DNA of 64,000 nt from NCBI GenBank assembly GCA_963170055.1, contig CAUJGJ010000371.1:2793511-2857510 (forward strand), given 5' to 3'. The notes beneath the pieces are model-generated. The model was not told the origin of the DNA. It searched no databases and saw nothing but the letters and a program-made list of their open reading frames with translations. The first letter of the stretch is position 1. Each line of letters opens with the position of its first letter. The DNA comes from Halisarca cf. caerulea. Lineage: Eukaryota; Porifera; Demospongiae; Chondrillida; Halisarcidae. The translations under genes were made by a program, and so were the position numbers. This document shows, one piece after another, positions 1-14,100 of this stretch.

Positions 1-3000
1 GCACATCTGCTGCAGAATATCCAGATAGTGACTGCTTGGATCGCCACTCTGCCCATAAATCCAGCTTGCAATGGTGATGTGTGATTCCGAGTCATAGTGT
101 TGACAGCGAGAAAAAGTATCGCCAAATTTATGAGAAGAAAAATCACATTGACATTCTCTAGCAATTGAATCAGATAATTTCTGAAGCAGCAGTTTTGTAT
201 CTTCTTTCCAAGCCTATATACCAAATTGCACATTGAAGATATTATATAGAATAAAAATTACATTGACACCAGTTGGCTGCATGCATGTTATAATATAGTG
301 CAGTAACATACTTTGGTACTGCAGTCAGCATGGGTGCTGGATAGTATTAGTTGAAAACCAGAAACTGTAAAGGAAAAATATATATTATATATTTTAGTAA
401 TCTGGACTAGGGGCATGAGGCGCGTATATGTGCATACCCACCAGGATAGTCGTTCTGTGTCAGAACTGTGTGAGAGCATGCAGTTGTGGTAGATGAGCTG
501 CCATGATCAGCTTCACTTTTAATAGCCAATTCATAAACACTAGCAGGCAGCAATCCAGTAATATTGACATTCCGCTGGGATCCCTTTACTATCACACTCT
601 TCTGAGAAATTCCAGCTAAAACATATGCTACAATCTACAGATAAAAACATGTTACCTTGATATGAAAGCAACTGTAAATTTCACTTACAATCCATGTTGC
701 AATCTAATTATACAATGCTACTGCAGTGAAACCTCTCTAATCCAGCACTCAGTGGGACTTGAAAGTGTCAGATCATGAGATCGTGCGAATTATGGGTGAC
801 TCTTACCATATGTATGGTGATTGTATACCTCATATATGGTAGGATTAGAGAATGTTGGATTATGGAAGTGTTGGATTACAGAGGTTTCACTGTAATCACT
901 CACAATTAAATCACAACTCACAAATTGTTTCACTTTTACATTTGTTTGAACTTTCCATTGTAAGTATACATATCGTGATCCCACGTCAACCGAGCACTTT
1001 AGTTGTACGTTCAAGTCTATAAAACAATATATTTGAATTATGCAACTGCACAGTTTCACTACTATGGTGTACAGTACCTCCTTTAGTAGTGATGTTCTCT
1101 TTGCCAGAAACTGTAGATTCTGTAAAAATAGAAAAATAAATAATATTATGTTCATATAATATTATGCACTATCTAGAATGTAGTATACATAATAACAGCG
1201 TCTACAAATTTCTAGTGGCATATGTCACCTTTGGGAACACATGTTTGGTTATGATTTGCATCTCCGTCATTTGAACAGCAAGGAGCCGAAACAGCAGGCC
1301 TAGGATGGCAGTCACATGTTGACTTGCTGTTCATCCTACATACTCGTGTGTATTGAAGCTCTGCAAAATGTTCCCCAATTCTGCAGCTGTCTGCAATGAT
1401 CAAGCAAAAAGAGAAGAGCAGATCTGGATCTATACTGTGTACTTGTCAGATGTCTGTCTGCATGCATACCCACCAGTTGGACGAAAGCCCATGACACCTG
1501 AAGATCCTTTGAATTTATAGGTGAGTATCCCACCAATATAGTTAGACATACTTATGTTATTTCTTAGCTGGAGTAGTTGATCCTCACTGACTGGACTGTA
1601 ATCCACAAGAACTACCTTAAAACTTTGCACTATTGCTTTTCTATAATTGTCATTTAGTTTTTGTATTCCATGCACAGATAATGACTCCAGGGGATAGCCG
1701 GTCATTATCCTCCGCAGCTGAGTAGGAGATAACAGATTGGATGAATGGCTAGAATAAATCAGTCAGTAGTATATACAGTATGCATGTTGTCTCATAATGA
1801 CATGATATTCGATGTATTCTTTAATTCCATATTGCATACTTATAATCTATGACTGTACATACATAATGATGATACGTATACATTAATATACACATACGTC
1901 TCTCATGATGAAGAAGGTAGCTTTAGCATCCCAAGTCCAAACATCATAAAGTGACACCCACACAATAATGAATGGCTTAACATTCCGGTGAAATGTGCAG
2001 CTGGAAAAGTCTAAGGGTAGCCATTTTCCTAGAAAAAAAGCACCATACAATGTTTCAAATTGTAGGTCCAAATATTGCGTGAATTAATGCATGCATTTAG
2101 GAGTACCATCATATGAGCATTGTCTTCTGATGATGCCTTGACTTGTGAAGGATTCACGATCAAAATCTGAACACTTGATGATGGCAATACCACATGGATG
2201 TAGCACAGGCCAGACAATGGTCCCATCTCTAATTGATTGACATCCTAAAAATTTATGAACTAACAACAATTAATGATTGTTCATAAATTGTGGTACAGTA
2301 TGTGCAGTTTGTATATTATATTATTATTATTAAACTAGAGTACTTGCATTCCTGGAATGTCAATGATACACAACACATTATCATTAATTTGAACATACAT
2401 ATGACTGTAATACCTATACTATTTATCTTATAATAATATTATTATCAATACATACTGGAGGTATAAATTCTGTGTGATACATTATATTGTTAATATACGT
2501 ACTTACATGTACTATAGGTTGAATATTGTGATATAGTAAATATACTTTAATTATCAACACATATTATGCATACATGTGCATATACAGTATATACGCACGT
2601 ACCTCTGATCTTGATGAGAAAATTAGTTGCAGCATCGTTCATGGTGAAATGCTTGCCATGAACATCAATTCCGGTGGCAGTTAGTGCAATGACAACTGTG
2701 TACTCTGAATGAGGACTTAAATGAGAATCTTGTGATCTAGAAAGAATCCCAGTTGAAGACAGTTTGAACGGTAAAACAGGCATGTCTTGAATATCATTTG
2801 GGTATTTGCTGTACTCGAGTACATGAAATTGTAGTTGGAGCTGATGGAAAGTATGTGGCCTTATTCTAACGAAGTTGCTGATATTTGCAATCTTGTCTGC
2901 TGGTGAAATATCACTATTTACATACAAAGTGTATATCGGTTCTTTAAATTCAACAGCATCTAAATGACAGAATATTTTATTTATATTAATACCCCAATAT

Positions 3001-6000
3001 TACAATAAAAAGGATTTGCTCTCACTTTCAAAGATAATAAGAACTGTTGTGGAGATAGAGTCGTGCAAAGTTGTTCCATTCTTGAAAGTAGCCTCATAGT
3101 AACAAGTAACAATGAAAGAGTAGTGTTGTACTCTCTCTCCGAGTGCCTTCACAAGTTTGATGATCCCATTGGAATGGCCAATATGAAACAGACGTGACTC
3201 ATATCCATGTATGCCATAGTAATCAGAATAGGAAAGAAGGGAATGATCATTAGTGATGTTCAAAGACACTGTAATTAGATTCATTCCAGGGTGAATTTCA
3301 TTAAAGTACATTGTCTTTTTGTATTTCTTTTGTGAAAATTGAAAGATTACTGAAGTAGATGTATCACTGGCTACAGAGAAGTGTAGAAATTGAACGCTAT
3401 AACAATATTATACACGTGCAATAATAATTGGTATGCACATTGATCTGTGTATTTGTTTCTACTCACAATGTGTGTAGGTGACATTGTAGTCTGGGATAGT
3501 CAAGTATTCTTCCTTGCAATCTTCATCAAATATCTGCAGTGAAGCAACATTTGCATTAGGCTAGATCCTGCCATTTGCTTATCATACAGATTTTGCTAGG
3601 GAGGGAGCCACAATACATGGCTGCTTCTTGTCCCCTTTGTATTTTTTATGAATACAATTTTACCTCTGAATTCCATTACAGAAAAAACCCTGCATATAGC
3701 TCATGTATAGCACAATTTTAAGTCAAAATGCTACCAGTCACTATCTTGCACGTACATAACTATACACATATTGTGACACATATACATATGTATTAGTAGC
3801 TGCTACCATGCATTCGTACACTGGAATCTGTCCTTACTATTGACTGTTGTATGGATTATCTACAGTGACTGATTGCACAAAACAGATCATCCTGCATATG
3901 GCAGGTGATCTACAGTAAACACGAAGCATGTACTAGAGAATTTCATTTTATGCTAAGACTGCAAGGGAATGTTCAGAACTATAGAACACATGGATTTTAC
4001 GTACGTACTTGCATGATAGTTTATTTGTCATGGAATTGAATTTTAATACAATTCCACTGCACATGATTAGGATGTGTTTTGTCTTTGGACAGATAACGCA
4101 TGTACAATTTTTCATCAAACAATTATTCAATTGTACAACGTTTTGCCCACATGGGTGCACACAATATATAAACTGAAAACTAAACTGATTAAACAATGTG
4201 AACACATGCGTTATCTGTCCAAATACAAAACACATCCAAATCGATCTAGCATGTCAAGGAACTTCTACAACCATACACTACACATGGTCTTACATGTTTA
4301 TTTTTAGTCACCCTTGTCTTAACCAGCCACCATGCAGTTTGGGTACAAAGAGTGATCGAACTTTGTCTGCAAGGTACTTATCTACGTGTCCCAGGTTTGG
4401 AAACCTCATTTGCATGAGAATAATTGTTGTTTATATACAGTACTTGGCTTTTGTAATTACATAGATAACATTATAGTTAACTTTGACTTATCTTACCATT
4501 GACACATTGCTGCAATTGCACATCAATCCAGATGTTTTCATGCAAATATGAATCAAATTTGGAGTACCATCCAGTAAGTATCTGTACTCAGAACAGTCTG
4601 GCAATGGCAAACAAGGTAAAAATTAAGGTACCTAAGTTTATGTATTGCATGCAATAAAAATAAAAAAGTAACAATAAATGCACATGATCCATGCAACAAT
4701 GATTGGTACTTCATGATGTACAAAGTATTTATACATATATACACAGAAAGAGGCACTATAACAGATACCCACATAATAAATGTAGACATATAAATTTAAG
4801 AATATATATGTGTGTGTAGATACCTAGATACTTAGATAGGTACAGTACATGTATATATTATGTAGGAAGTAGTTTTAGAGAAAATATGGGGGTGTAAAAA
4901 CTGAACACATGCACGGCATACAGTCCTGTATATTTGAAAGACTTTCAAGTGGTATGCATACAATTTCATACGTATACGTACAGTATTTCTGGACTTACCT
5001 GAAGATGGTATGAATAGCCTCAATCCAGAGGAATACTTCTCGTGAGACAATGGAATATTCCCTAGCACTGATAATGATGAAAAGCTGTGATAGATTGTTT
5101 TGATTTCACTGTCACTGACTACTTTCGACAATTTCACAAAAGTTACTATTTGCGATTCAAATGTTGATTCCACCAACAAAGTTACATTTAAAACAAGACC
5201 ATTTGGGAAAAGAGGTCTAACCTATATACATCAAAGGGAGATATTACAGGAATTTATAATACATATATACCTATTCAATTGTAAATAACGTAGACCACAC
5301 AATATAAGATATTCCTCACTGAATGCTGTATTCTGTCTAATATCACATCAAATTCTACTGTAGCATTTTCCATCACTTTGAACCATGTCACAGCAAATGA
5401 ATGATTGGTGTTTATTCGATCTGTATTCAAAGAACACTGTGAGAAATCTGGTACAGCCCATTTCCCATAATGATTGCAGTGCTGTACAATGTCCCCTCCT
5501 TCCAAAAATGATGCAAATTGAGAACAAGGCTGCTTTGTCATTTCACATGGTGACAGGGTAGGCCACTCCAGTATCCCCTGGAGTCCACCTTTGCATCCTA
5601 CATATTTAAAAATGCTATAAAATTAATGCTATATGTAGTTAGTATAAAATCACATGTACATCTGATTCACTTATAGATCAGCAACCATGCATCAAACCAG
5701 CCAGTGGATTCATTAGATACTGTGTATAAAATTGTGTAAAAATAAAATTGCACAATTTTACTTCTATTGTTCCTTTAATGTTCCCTAGTAGGTACAAAAG
5801 CAATGAAGTGTTGCATCAGCCACTCACCAAAAACAGAAAGCTTCACTGAAAGGGACAGAAGGTCCACTACGAAAGTTCCATTGTCAAGAGTCACATCATA
5901 GGAGCAAAGGACTACAACATCATAAATCCCAATGTCCAGCCCTGTACCATGCTTTAGTGTTAGGATGCCATCATGTGTACTGACCAGGTAGTCAGAAGGC

Positions 6001-8184
6001 TCAGACTGGTAAATAAGTTCATAATGCTCAAGAGTTTTGACACTAGGGACCAACTGTTTAGTTAAATTATATGAGAAATGATGAACTGGCAGCTTCTCAG
6101 AGATGTTGATGTACAAAGGATTTGACTGGAAATAAAGCAAACCTTTCCGAACAAAAGTAAAAGAATATATGTATCAGCCTACATGCCAATGGCCTATTCC
6201 TTAGTACTTCTATAAACAGAATACCATCTGTTCTGACCTTTAACAAAGATCTTTAATCCGGTATTGATGTTTTCAATTACTCTTTCTCCATCAAGCTTTT
6301 CAACCTCAATGAAGGCACCAATACTCACTGAAACTACACCAGGATTCCTACAGCAAGAATGTATACGTACTTACATACATACATACATTCAACATGCATA
6401 TTGTCTATTATATAATAATCAGAATTGTTTGCATTTTTATGAACAATATTCATAATACAGTCCTATAATTATGACAATAGTATGAATACTTTATTTTACA
6501 AGTATAAAGGCCTATGTGCCATTAATTATAAGTAATTTTATGGCACATGCAAATAAACTGTAAATTTAAGTTAAGGTAAGGCAACAAATGAATGTTAATT
6601 ATTATAGATATGATTTTACTTATTATAAAAATGACTTTTGATTGATGCAGCACTAGCCTTATTGCATGTGATAGGAAGACTCTTCCATCAGGACTGATTC
6701 TTACTATGTTTCTATTGCTTCCAAATGTACCATAAGAGTTAATTGTAACGTTCTTGATTACACTTCTGTTGAAGCTCACTCCTAGAGTTACCAGATGATC
6801 CCCCATACTGCTGAAATGCGTAGAAACATCGACTTCATAGCTTGACTGGTTGAAGGTAACCACATCGTCTGCAGCCAGTGAGGTATGCCATATGTACAAG
6901 CTATGTCATTATGGGTGTGGGTATGCAAAACATATGGCATGCACTGTGAAGTTCATTTGTCTAGACAGTGAAGCCATTCCATGGGTTTGGGAGTGTATTT
7001 GTTGCAAAGTATCAAATCATATCTTCGACAAAATACTTACTATTAGACAGAAAACATATTACATCATGCAGAAACTTATGGAAATTTCCACCTCTGGCGC
7101 CTCTTGCAGGATTCATGCAGTTACATGTATGCGACAGTAATTCAAGTATTGTGTATAAAATAAGTGGTAGAGTTTGAATACTAGACAAATTCTTCAGGAT
7201 TACTAGCAAGTGGGATAATTTTAAGTGATGCAAATGAGACAACACTGAAGCCAAAGATGTGTTCACCCCCTCTTACTTGAATTGATCAAAGCTATCCTTG
7301 CATAACTTGAACACTGTCTTGTGGAAATCATGCATTAATTATGTATTTAAATATCCTTGCAAATATGGCTAAAGTAGCATAATCTAATATCACTAGACAG
7401 ATGATTATCATTGTGGAGTAAGCCTGAGGTACTGGTAGAGGCATATAAACACAATTGATGAGCAGCCTATTATTCACAATTCTTGCATACTGTACATATC
7501 AATGATGGCTGCTCACTGTGGACATAAACTTTGTTGCATGCCCAAGAAACCCATAGTACTCAGAAATTCAATACAGTGATTCCTGTCCATAAAACCACTC
7601 ATGCAAGGGGTACAAATTTTTTATCTTTAAATATATATATTCCAGGTAGTCCTTATGCAGAAGTGTACTTGTGTCACTAAACCATGAGATAGTAGTGGTC
7701 CTTGTAAGCAGGTGGTCAGATAGGCTACCGACTCCATATGTATTATGAGTTGTTATTCTCAAGTAATATGAAAGTCATTAGTGCACATATTACAGCTACA
7801 GTTTTTAGAAAAACATAAAACACAAAGATCAGTCTATTACAGCATAAAACACATTGTCAAGTATCAGTCTATTACCGCAGTTTTATATAGTGACTTCCAA
7901 TTATTTAAAGCACAAAACTGTATCAGGAAGTGTATAACATATGTTTATCATGCATACATTACACTTTTAAGCACGTACACTATATGCACTTTGAACTGCA
8001 CAATAATATGAACATGTGATGGATTGCACATTCAACAAAAAACACAGTCACTATATTCATGAATGGAGTTGAGAGTGATTCTGATCAACTATATGTACTC
8101 ACCAGCAGCTGAGCTGTTACCAATATTGGACGAAATGTTTATGACAAAGAATGCCATGATAATTTTCTTCAGAGTACCATACAT
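1..8184 (-). CDS. Large adhesion receptor, 5' part: signal peptide, cadherin-like repeats, two HRM-like modules, FN3-like segment (partial)
   Basis: Sixteen phase-compatible minus-strand exons can be read: 8184-8103, 6868-6658, 6347-6238, 6142-5828, 5597-5320, 5221-4999, 4597-4497, 3533-3467, 3370-3026, 2959-2603, 2244-2107, 2028-1898, 1717-1474, 1390-1229, 1119-1078, 1016-922. FN3-like exon 634-442 and an exon at about 205-1 follow; that last junction is uncertain. Exon 1 encodes a hydrophobic leader starting MYGTLKKIIMAFFVI. Exons 2-3, 4, 9 and 10 look like cadherin-type beta domains. Exons 5 and 11-12 carry HRM-like segments with spaced cysteines ending in GKWAVPDFSQC and GKWLPLDFSSC. Exons 7 and 14 are cysteine-rich, and N-glycosylation sequons are frequent. 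The last exon resembles a SEA-like region. HRM before a membrane-proximal region is typical of adhesion GPCRs, so a GPS/7TM part may lie beyond the left edge; that is inference. No transmembrane segment is seen here. Confidence 0.7.
724..892. mobile_element. TIR element (MITE), CAGTGAAACCTCT family
   Basis: The ends are inverted: CAGTGAAACCTCTCTAATCC on the left, and GGATTACAGAGGTTTCACTG on the right. The 169-bp element has no coding capacity and sits inside the intron between the receptor exons at 922 and 634. It belongs to a group of elements in this window that share a CAGTRRAACC-type terminus. Confidence 0.75.
4064..4242. repeat. Long inverted repeat in receptor intron
   Basis: Arms of about 39 bp (4064-4102 and 4204-4242) are nearly complementary around GGATGTGTTTTG and the ACAGATAACGCATGT core, with a loop of about 100 bp. 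It lies in the intron between 3534 and 4496 and looks like a hairpin MITE or its remnant. Confidence 0.55.
8103..8184 (-). CDS. Exon 1 of the adhesion receptor (signal peptide)
   Basis: The ATG at 8184 opens a 27-codon exon with a lysine pair followed by a hydrophobic stretch (IIMAFFVI) and small residues, as in a secretory signal. The donor is GTGAGT at 8102. It joins in phase 1 to the acceptor before 6868, completing an Asp codon. A second in-frame ATG lies 9 codons downstream. This sets the 5' end of the gene and makes about 1.2 kb of intron 1 (6869-8102). Confidence 0.65.
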
Positions 8185-9015
8185 GATTGTGATTCATCTG
8201 ATTGTGATCTGAGCACAATCGCAATTGACCTGTTTTTAATAGTAGCGGGAACCACTTCTAGTGCTTCCAATCCTTATTGGTGCTGGTTATGTTCTCACAG
8301 CCTGTGCAACCTTTATAGCACAAAGACATAGTGAAGTCATCCAGGAATATGAGATAATCTGAATTAAACTATACACATAGTATATATTCATGATCAACCA
8401 ATACCTTAATTGTATATGAACATCGATTCTGCCATGTTCTTTCTTTCAATCATAACATTATATTAATTGTTCTTTTCTTTTTAGTGCATTCCGTTCTTAT
8501 TATAATATTGAGATGTAATTTTATTATTGCTTTGAGCAATTAAAAAAAAATTATCAATATGAAGTAACAAATACACTTCTACAAAGATAGTCATACTAAG
8601 CCACATTGAATGGACCTAATAGTGGCAATACATGACTGTGCAAAGTAGCTATATAAGTCTAATTTTCCCATAGCCTGTGTCTTATTATTATTGGTACAGT
8701 CACATCTGTGTCAAAGCCTACCTGTATAGAAGGACCACCTGTATATTGAGACCACTGTAGACTGGTCTCGTAACCACTGAAGTAGTATGTACTATTGCAC
8801 CTGTCTACAGAGACCTAGATTACTTGTTTCCTAGAGTGGTATTTATATGCAAGTTTCACTGTAGTACAGTACTGTGCATAAAAAGAACAGTGCATTTACC
8901 AGTTCACGCTCTCTCTAACTATTTTTCAGTGAATCTAATATTGTTATCAAGATTATACCACACAGGGTTGAAATGCAACAATACAGTAATGATGCTTTTC
9001 TTGGGAATTTTGGTA
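8185..9015. other. Intergenic region upstream of the receptor
   Basis: This stretch lies upstream of the receptor start. I see no gene. It is AT-rich, and at about 8700-8800 there is a degenerate piece containing CTGTATAGAAGGACCACC that resembles the interior of the CAGT-type TIR elements. The receptor promoter presumably lies close to 8190-8400, but no clear motif was found. Confidence 0.4.
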
Positions 9016-9017
9016 TA

Positions 9018-9475
9018 CAGTAGAACCTCACAAATACGACCACCTTTGGGACCGTTGTAAGTGGTCTTAATTTTGAGGTGGTCTTATCCCTGAAAGTACT
9101 GCCCAGAATAGCATGCCACATCCAAAAGTCATTCCATAGACACAGGATGCACATAAGGCAATAAAACTGTAGAAAAATTGTATCATCACACCTCTTTTAT
9201 TGTTACTCCATTATGATGTTATAAAAGTGACCCTAAGTTCACCATCTCTTTCTACAGATGTCGTCATTTCAGAGCCTAATGTCCACAGAAAACAGCAATA
9301 TCCACAAATAAGTGGTCTTAATTGTGAGGTTTTGATATCCAGAAGAAAAAATATGGTCTTTATTCTGAAACTAATTTCCATGTAAAACTATAGGAGAAAT
9401 TCCGGACTGCAACAAAGTGGTCTTAATTCTGAAGTGGTCTTATTTCCGGGGTGGTCTTATTGCGAGGTTCTACTG
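9018..9475. mobile_element. TIR element with TA target duplication, CAGTAGAACCTC family
   Basis: The left end CAGTAGAACCTCACAAATAC and right end with GAGGTTCTACTG form TIRs, flanked by TA on each side (9016-9017 and 9476-9477). Internal subrepeats containing GTGGTCTTA are seen near both ends. At 458 bp it has no transposase ORF, so it is a non-autonomous element. TA target sites and short TIRs suggest the Tc1/mariner superfamily; that placement is inference. Confidence 0.8.
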
Positions 9476-9583
9476 TATAGGTTATAAATGAGTTCATGTA
9501 ATGATCATGCAGATGTGTGTGCATGTGTGCTTCGATGTGTGTGTATATGTACGTGCTCAGTGTTGAGTAAAAGTGCACATGCA

Positions 9584-9587
<4 letters not shown>

Positions 9588-9662
<75 letters not shown>
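9588..9662. repeat. (TG)n microsatellite
   Basis: About 75 bp of uninterrupted TG dinucleotides, followed by degenerate TG-rich sequence with GTCT repeats at 9707-9727. It produces spurious Cys/Val and Thr/His open frames on both strands. It lies in the intergenic region before the ankyrin-JmjC gene. Confidence 0.95.
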
Positions 9663-9664
<2 letters not shown>

Positions 9665-9727
9665 ACATATAGGTGTATAATTTTGTGTGTGAATACTTGT
9701 GCATGTGTGTCTGTCTGTCTGTCTGTC

Positions 9728-10051
9728 TACCTTTTCATCCGTCTGCCGGCTCATGGGCATATCTAGTGTTTGATTAGAATGCTAACAATGGATAGATACC
9801 AATTCTACAAAGTGTTTTATTCCAGAGTTAAAGATTAAAAGTTACTTGCAAAGCAGCTGCGACGAACTTTAGTCCATTAAATAAGTGTCAGCATAGATAT
9901 TATGGTGTCAGCATTAATTAAATCGAGTGTACTATTGCGCAATGTCACCGGTTACCCATTTTGCTTTGCACTGAGTCTCTACGTGTAGATATATACTAGA
10001 ACCACCTTTATAATAGCTATGATTTGGATCCATTGAGTGGTAGGAGGTAGC
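9728..10051 (+). promoter_or_regulatory. Upstream region of the ankyrin-JmjC gene
   Basis: This 320-bp stretch separates the TG repeat from the start codon at 10052 and should hold the promoter and 5' leader. No TATA box or other defined element could be recognised with confidence. No ORF of interest is present. Confidence 0.3.
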
Positions 10052-11065
10052 ATGAACATACTTCTGGTTCTGTTGCATGCAAGTCTTGTGTTTCGTTCTG
10101 CTCCCACGAGCTCTGAGAAAATCAACAATGATATCCTAGATAAACTAGCCTACTTTGGTGATTTTCGTGGTGTGACTCGGTATCTTCAGCACCACAAAGG
10201 AGTGGACTGGAGTAAGGCTTGTTGCTCTCAGTCAAGAACTGCCATTCACTACGCTCTGCAAGGTCGGATGGATGCGATCAATCGCAATGACTTCGCTGGA
10301 CAGCACGAGGTATTCGCTAGCTTCAAAATCGTCTGTGATGTGGCTAAGTCAGACGTGATAGAATTTTCTGCAGCCATACGTGTTGACTGGCAGCACTTGA
10401 CAATGAATGCGTCCAGTCTGATTTGACAGTTCTATAACTTGATAGCCAGATAGGCCTAGGGCGTGTCACAATATCACACACACCAAGTGGACCTCATGCA
10501 TAACTTCACAATGACTAATATTACTACAATTAACTTGCAAGTCTTATCCTCCCCATGCATGTGAATAGGATGTAATTCAAACCCTTTGTCTCCTGGAAGG
10601 CTTCAATACATCTCATGGATGTCCACTGTACTATGCTATGCATTACAGGAACATCCCAGGTCTTCAGGTACTGCTCAATTCTACTGACCACAAAAGGTTT
10701 GTAAATTGCAAATTTTGGTATCCCTGTAGTCAACAGGTATAATAGTTGAGGTTTGCTTATGATATCTTTGTAAATATGCTTTTGTTATCTGTTCACGATA
10801 CAGTTCCCTGCAGTGCCTGACCAGCATTGATACAGTAGGCCTTACTGCTCTCCATTCTTCTTGTATGAACAAAGCTTCTGGATTCTCCAGACTCTATGCT
10901 ACGGCTCTTCATCGGCAAAAACTGAATCACAGGAGTCTCCACATATTAGGCCTGAATGCAGCAGCAGTCAGTGGTGGCTTCATGCAAGCATAGCACCTTA
11001 TACTTGTTACCTAGCTGTGCACATGTTTTGACACACTTGGTCTTCAATCCACATGTACTTCTACA

Positions 11066-11118
<53 letters not shown>

Positions 11119-14100
11119 CTGTGTACATTCATGCATGTACACAAGTCTTTGAATGTGTGTGCTTGCAATTTTGTCTTATTTATGTACACTTATATTGTAT
11201 CTTTGAGTTTACTTGTGGTGAAAGTGTGTTTCTCTTTAGTGCATTCTACCATGTTAATACCTTGCTTCTGCCTTTGGAAGCATGTACCATGCAGATGTGC
11301 CGATATCCTCTGTCAATAATGTACAGTGGAACCTCCGAATGAAGGACAATTCAGCTGATTTGTTCTTTGTAGAGATATTTTCCTCTTTGGGAGGTTCAAA
11401 ATGTATTGTTTGTATTATACTGAGACTGTGAGTCATGTCCTTTTATAGAGAGGTTTATTATATTGTGTCCTTAATTGGGAGAGTCCACTATCGGAGGTTC
11501 CACTGCATACAGTTTACTTATGTACATACATAACTTTTATTATATTATTTCAGTACTTAGATTCCTCTGGCACATATCCCATTCAAATTTCCATGGCGTC
11601 ATTATTAAACTCTGTTGGCAGTGAAGACATGCAAGTAGTCCTCAGATACTTTGGTGCTAAAATAGACCTTAAGAAAGTTATCAATGAAGGAGGCTCAACA
11701 CTCTTGCATGTTGCTGCTAGTGCTGGCCGCACATCTCTTGTCCGCCTGTTGATTGACTTTGGTGCAGATGTGAGACAGCAGGACTCCTTCGGCATGACAG
11801 CCCTTCATGCAGCATGCTGCGGTGGATTTTCAGATACAATTTTGGAACTCTTGCACAATCAAGACAAGCAACTTGTTAACATGAGAGACAAGTTTGGGCG
11901 AACTGCCTTACACATCATGCTAAGACTTCCCAATGTTGATGCTGAACCATTTGGAGTTTTTCAAGCACTAGGTGCGTCCTGGCCAAGGAGTGCTGCCCCT
12001 CAGTGCCTTCTGAGTAAGGATACTTGTCCAAGGACTATTCATAGACAGACAACAAAAGTTTCTGACATCTTTGTAAGAACAGGTGTGTCTATACACAGGC
12101 CCATAATGTATTAGATACACATACAGTGTGCATAAATGTAGCCAGTTGACACAAGTGGATTTCTGCAATTATTAGATGGGGGAGAATGGTTTTCAAGTGA
12201 AGTAGATAGACTAGATGATGACTGCCATATTGATCGTAGGTAAGTTCTTAACTAATTGGTTCCTTCTGAATTATGCACAATATTATATCATGTCTACTAT
12301 GCATGTATTTATACACACTGGAAATGCTGTACTTAACTGTACTGGTATCTATTTATTTTACAGAAACACTTCGTTGTCAGAGGAGGAGTTTGTAAGAGAC
12401 TATTTGTCTATAAAGAAGCCTGTCATTCTTAGTGGTTTCTTGATAAACTGGCCTGCTGTTGAAAATTGGAGGAGATCACGATTTACAGAAAGGTATGGAT
12501 CTGCACATCCACTTTGTCTGTGTATTTGTCTACCTGCTAGAGTCAAAAAACTTTACTTGGTATATACTAGTTCTTCGAACCTCCTGTTTCCAAGTTCTGC
12601 TTCAATATTTGTATGGTATATACTGTAAATTAATGCAGATATCTGATATTTTGAGCATACATAATAGATGTAACACATTTGCAACCAGTAACACAAACAT
12701 GTCCATGTACACTTTGAAACACCTATACCACAGTTCAATCAAACTAGGTATGTTTCATGGCAAAAGTACTGTACCGTATATACCTGCATGATAAAAGTAG
12801 ATTTGCAACTGCTAGGGGGTCTCTGCAAGCATCTTCCTTGGAAAAAGTGTGTTTGCAGGCCTTATTTAGTTGGTATCTGAAACTGTTTAAATCATTTTAT
12901 ATTTAAAAACTTTATTATAACAGATCATATCTCATGAAATAACTAATTAATAAACTGAATGGCAATTGATTTGTAGGAGTGTGTACTGCTTCAATCTTAT
13001 ATTATACCATAGGGAAATGTATGTTGATGTATAGTTAAGAAAATTCACATACAAGTTTTTACGGACTGTTTTCCTTATCCAATTTGTATAGCACTTCCAA
13101 TTTTGGGGGTGGAAGTTGGGCTGTTTCCCATGCAATTGAGTCCCAGCCTGCCCTTCTGCAGCACACACTATTCATCTATACCATTGACTATCAGTATACT
13201 GTATTCTTTTATTGTTACTTCTTGTTAGTACTTGCATTGATATATTATTGTCCATTAGATATGGTCACCTGCAAGTTGAAGTTAATTCCATACCATATTC
13301 ATCCCTTTATGGTATCGTGAATGATACGCAAGTTCTCAGTCTAAGAAAGTTTCTGTCAATGTTTGACTCATTTGAAGCAGGTAGCGAGACCAAGTATGTT
13401 GTCAATGAGATGCTCAGTGTGCGTCTTATACATTCTCTATATCTTGTGCGTAGTATCAATTCGCAGTTCTTTCCTTGTGTTTATGGCTACAGCATAATGC
13501 GTAGTGTGCATACTTATCTTTGTTCAGTTTACTATTGCTGCTATGCAATAATGACGACATTCATGAAAATCAGCCTTCTCTCTTGGTCCTGAACTGCACA
13601 TGCTTGCGTACAATAACATCACTATAATGTGACTATAATACTGAGCATGGACATATATCATTATGCAATACTTATAGTGAATTATACTAGCTATGTAGGA
13701 CTGTAAACAAGTTCCATAGGACTGTTATACACTTCGTATGATTTTCATACAGCAAACTTCCACCCTACTTGTTTGATGCTAATTTGCTCACAAAATACCC
13801 TAAGCTAGCTGCTGATGTGGATATCCCTGGCTTTTTCCAGAACATTCCCTTGAGAATGCGGCAGTTCATTCTTGGTGAGCTATTGTGCAATTTAGAAGAG
13901 GAATATTATAGTTTGCACACAACCTATTGCCAACGGAAATTTTATCTTACAGCAAAGTATGCATGGTTATTCATGTTCTGTACATTGTGATATAGGTACA
14001 TAATTACCTTGTAATTCCTGAATATCTGATACTGTACACTCTGTGCACAGCAATAGTCATTGTCTTAAAGTGCTTGTAACTTATATTCTTGAACATCTGT

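Noticed and set aside
9423..9766. Long His/Thr and Cys/Val open frames
   Set aside because: They are translations of a (TG)n repeat on both strands; no gene.
10530..10872. Two minus-strand open frames in intron 1 of the ankyrin-JmjC gene
   Set aside because: No recognisable domain, overlapping frames, no splice or start support; may be old transposon debris but nothing diagnostic.
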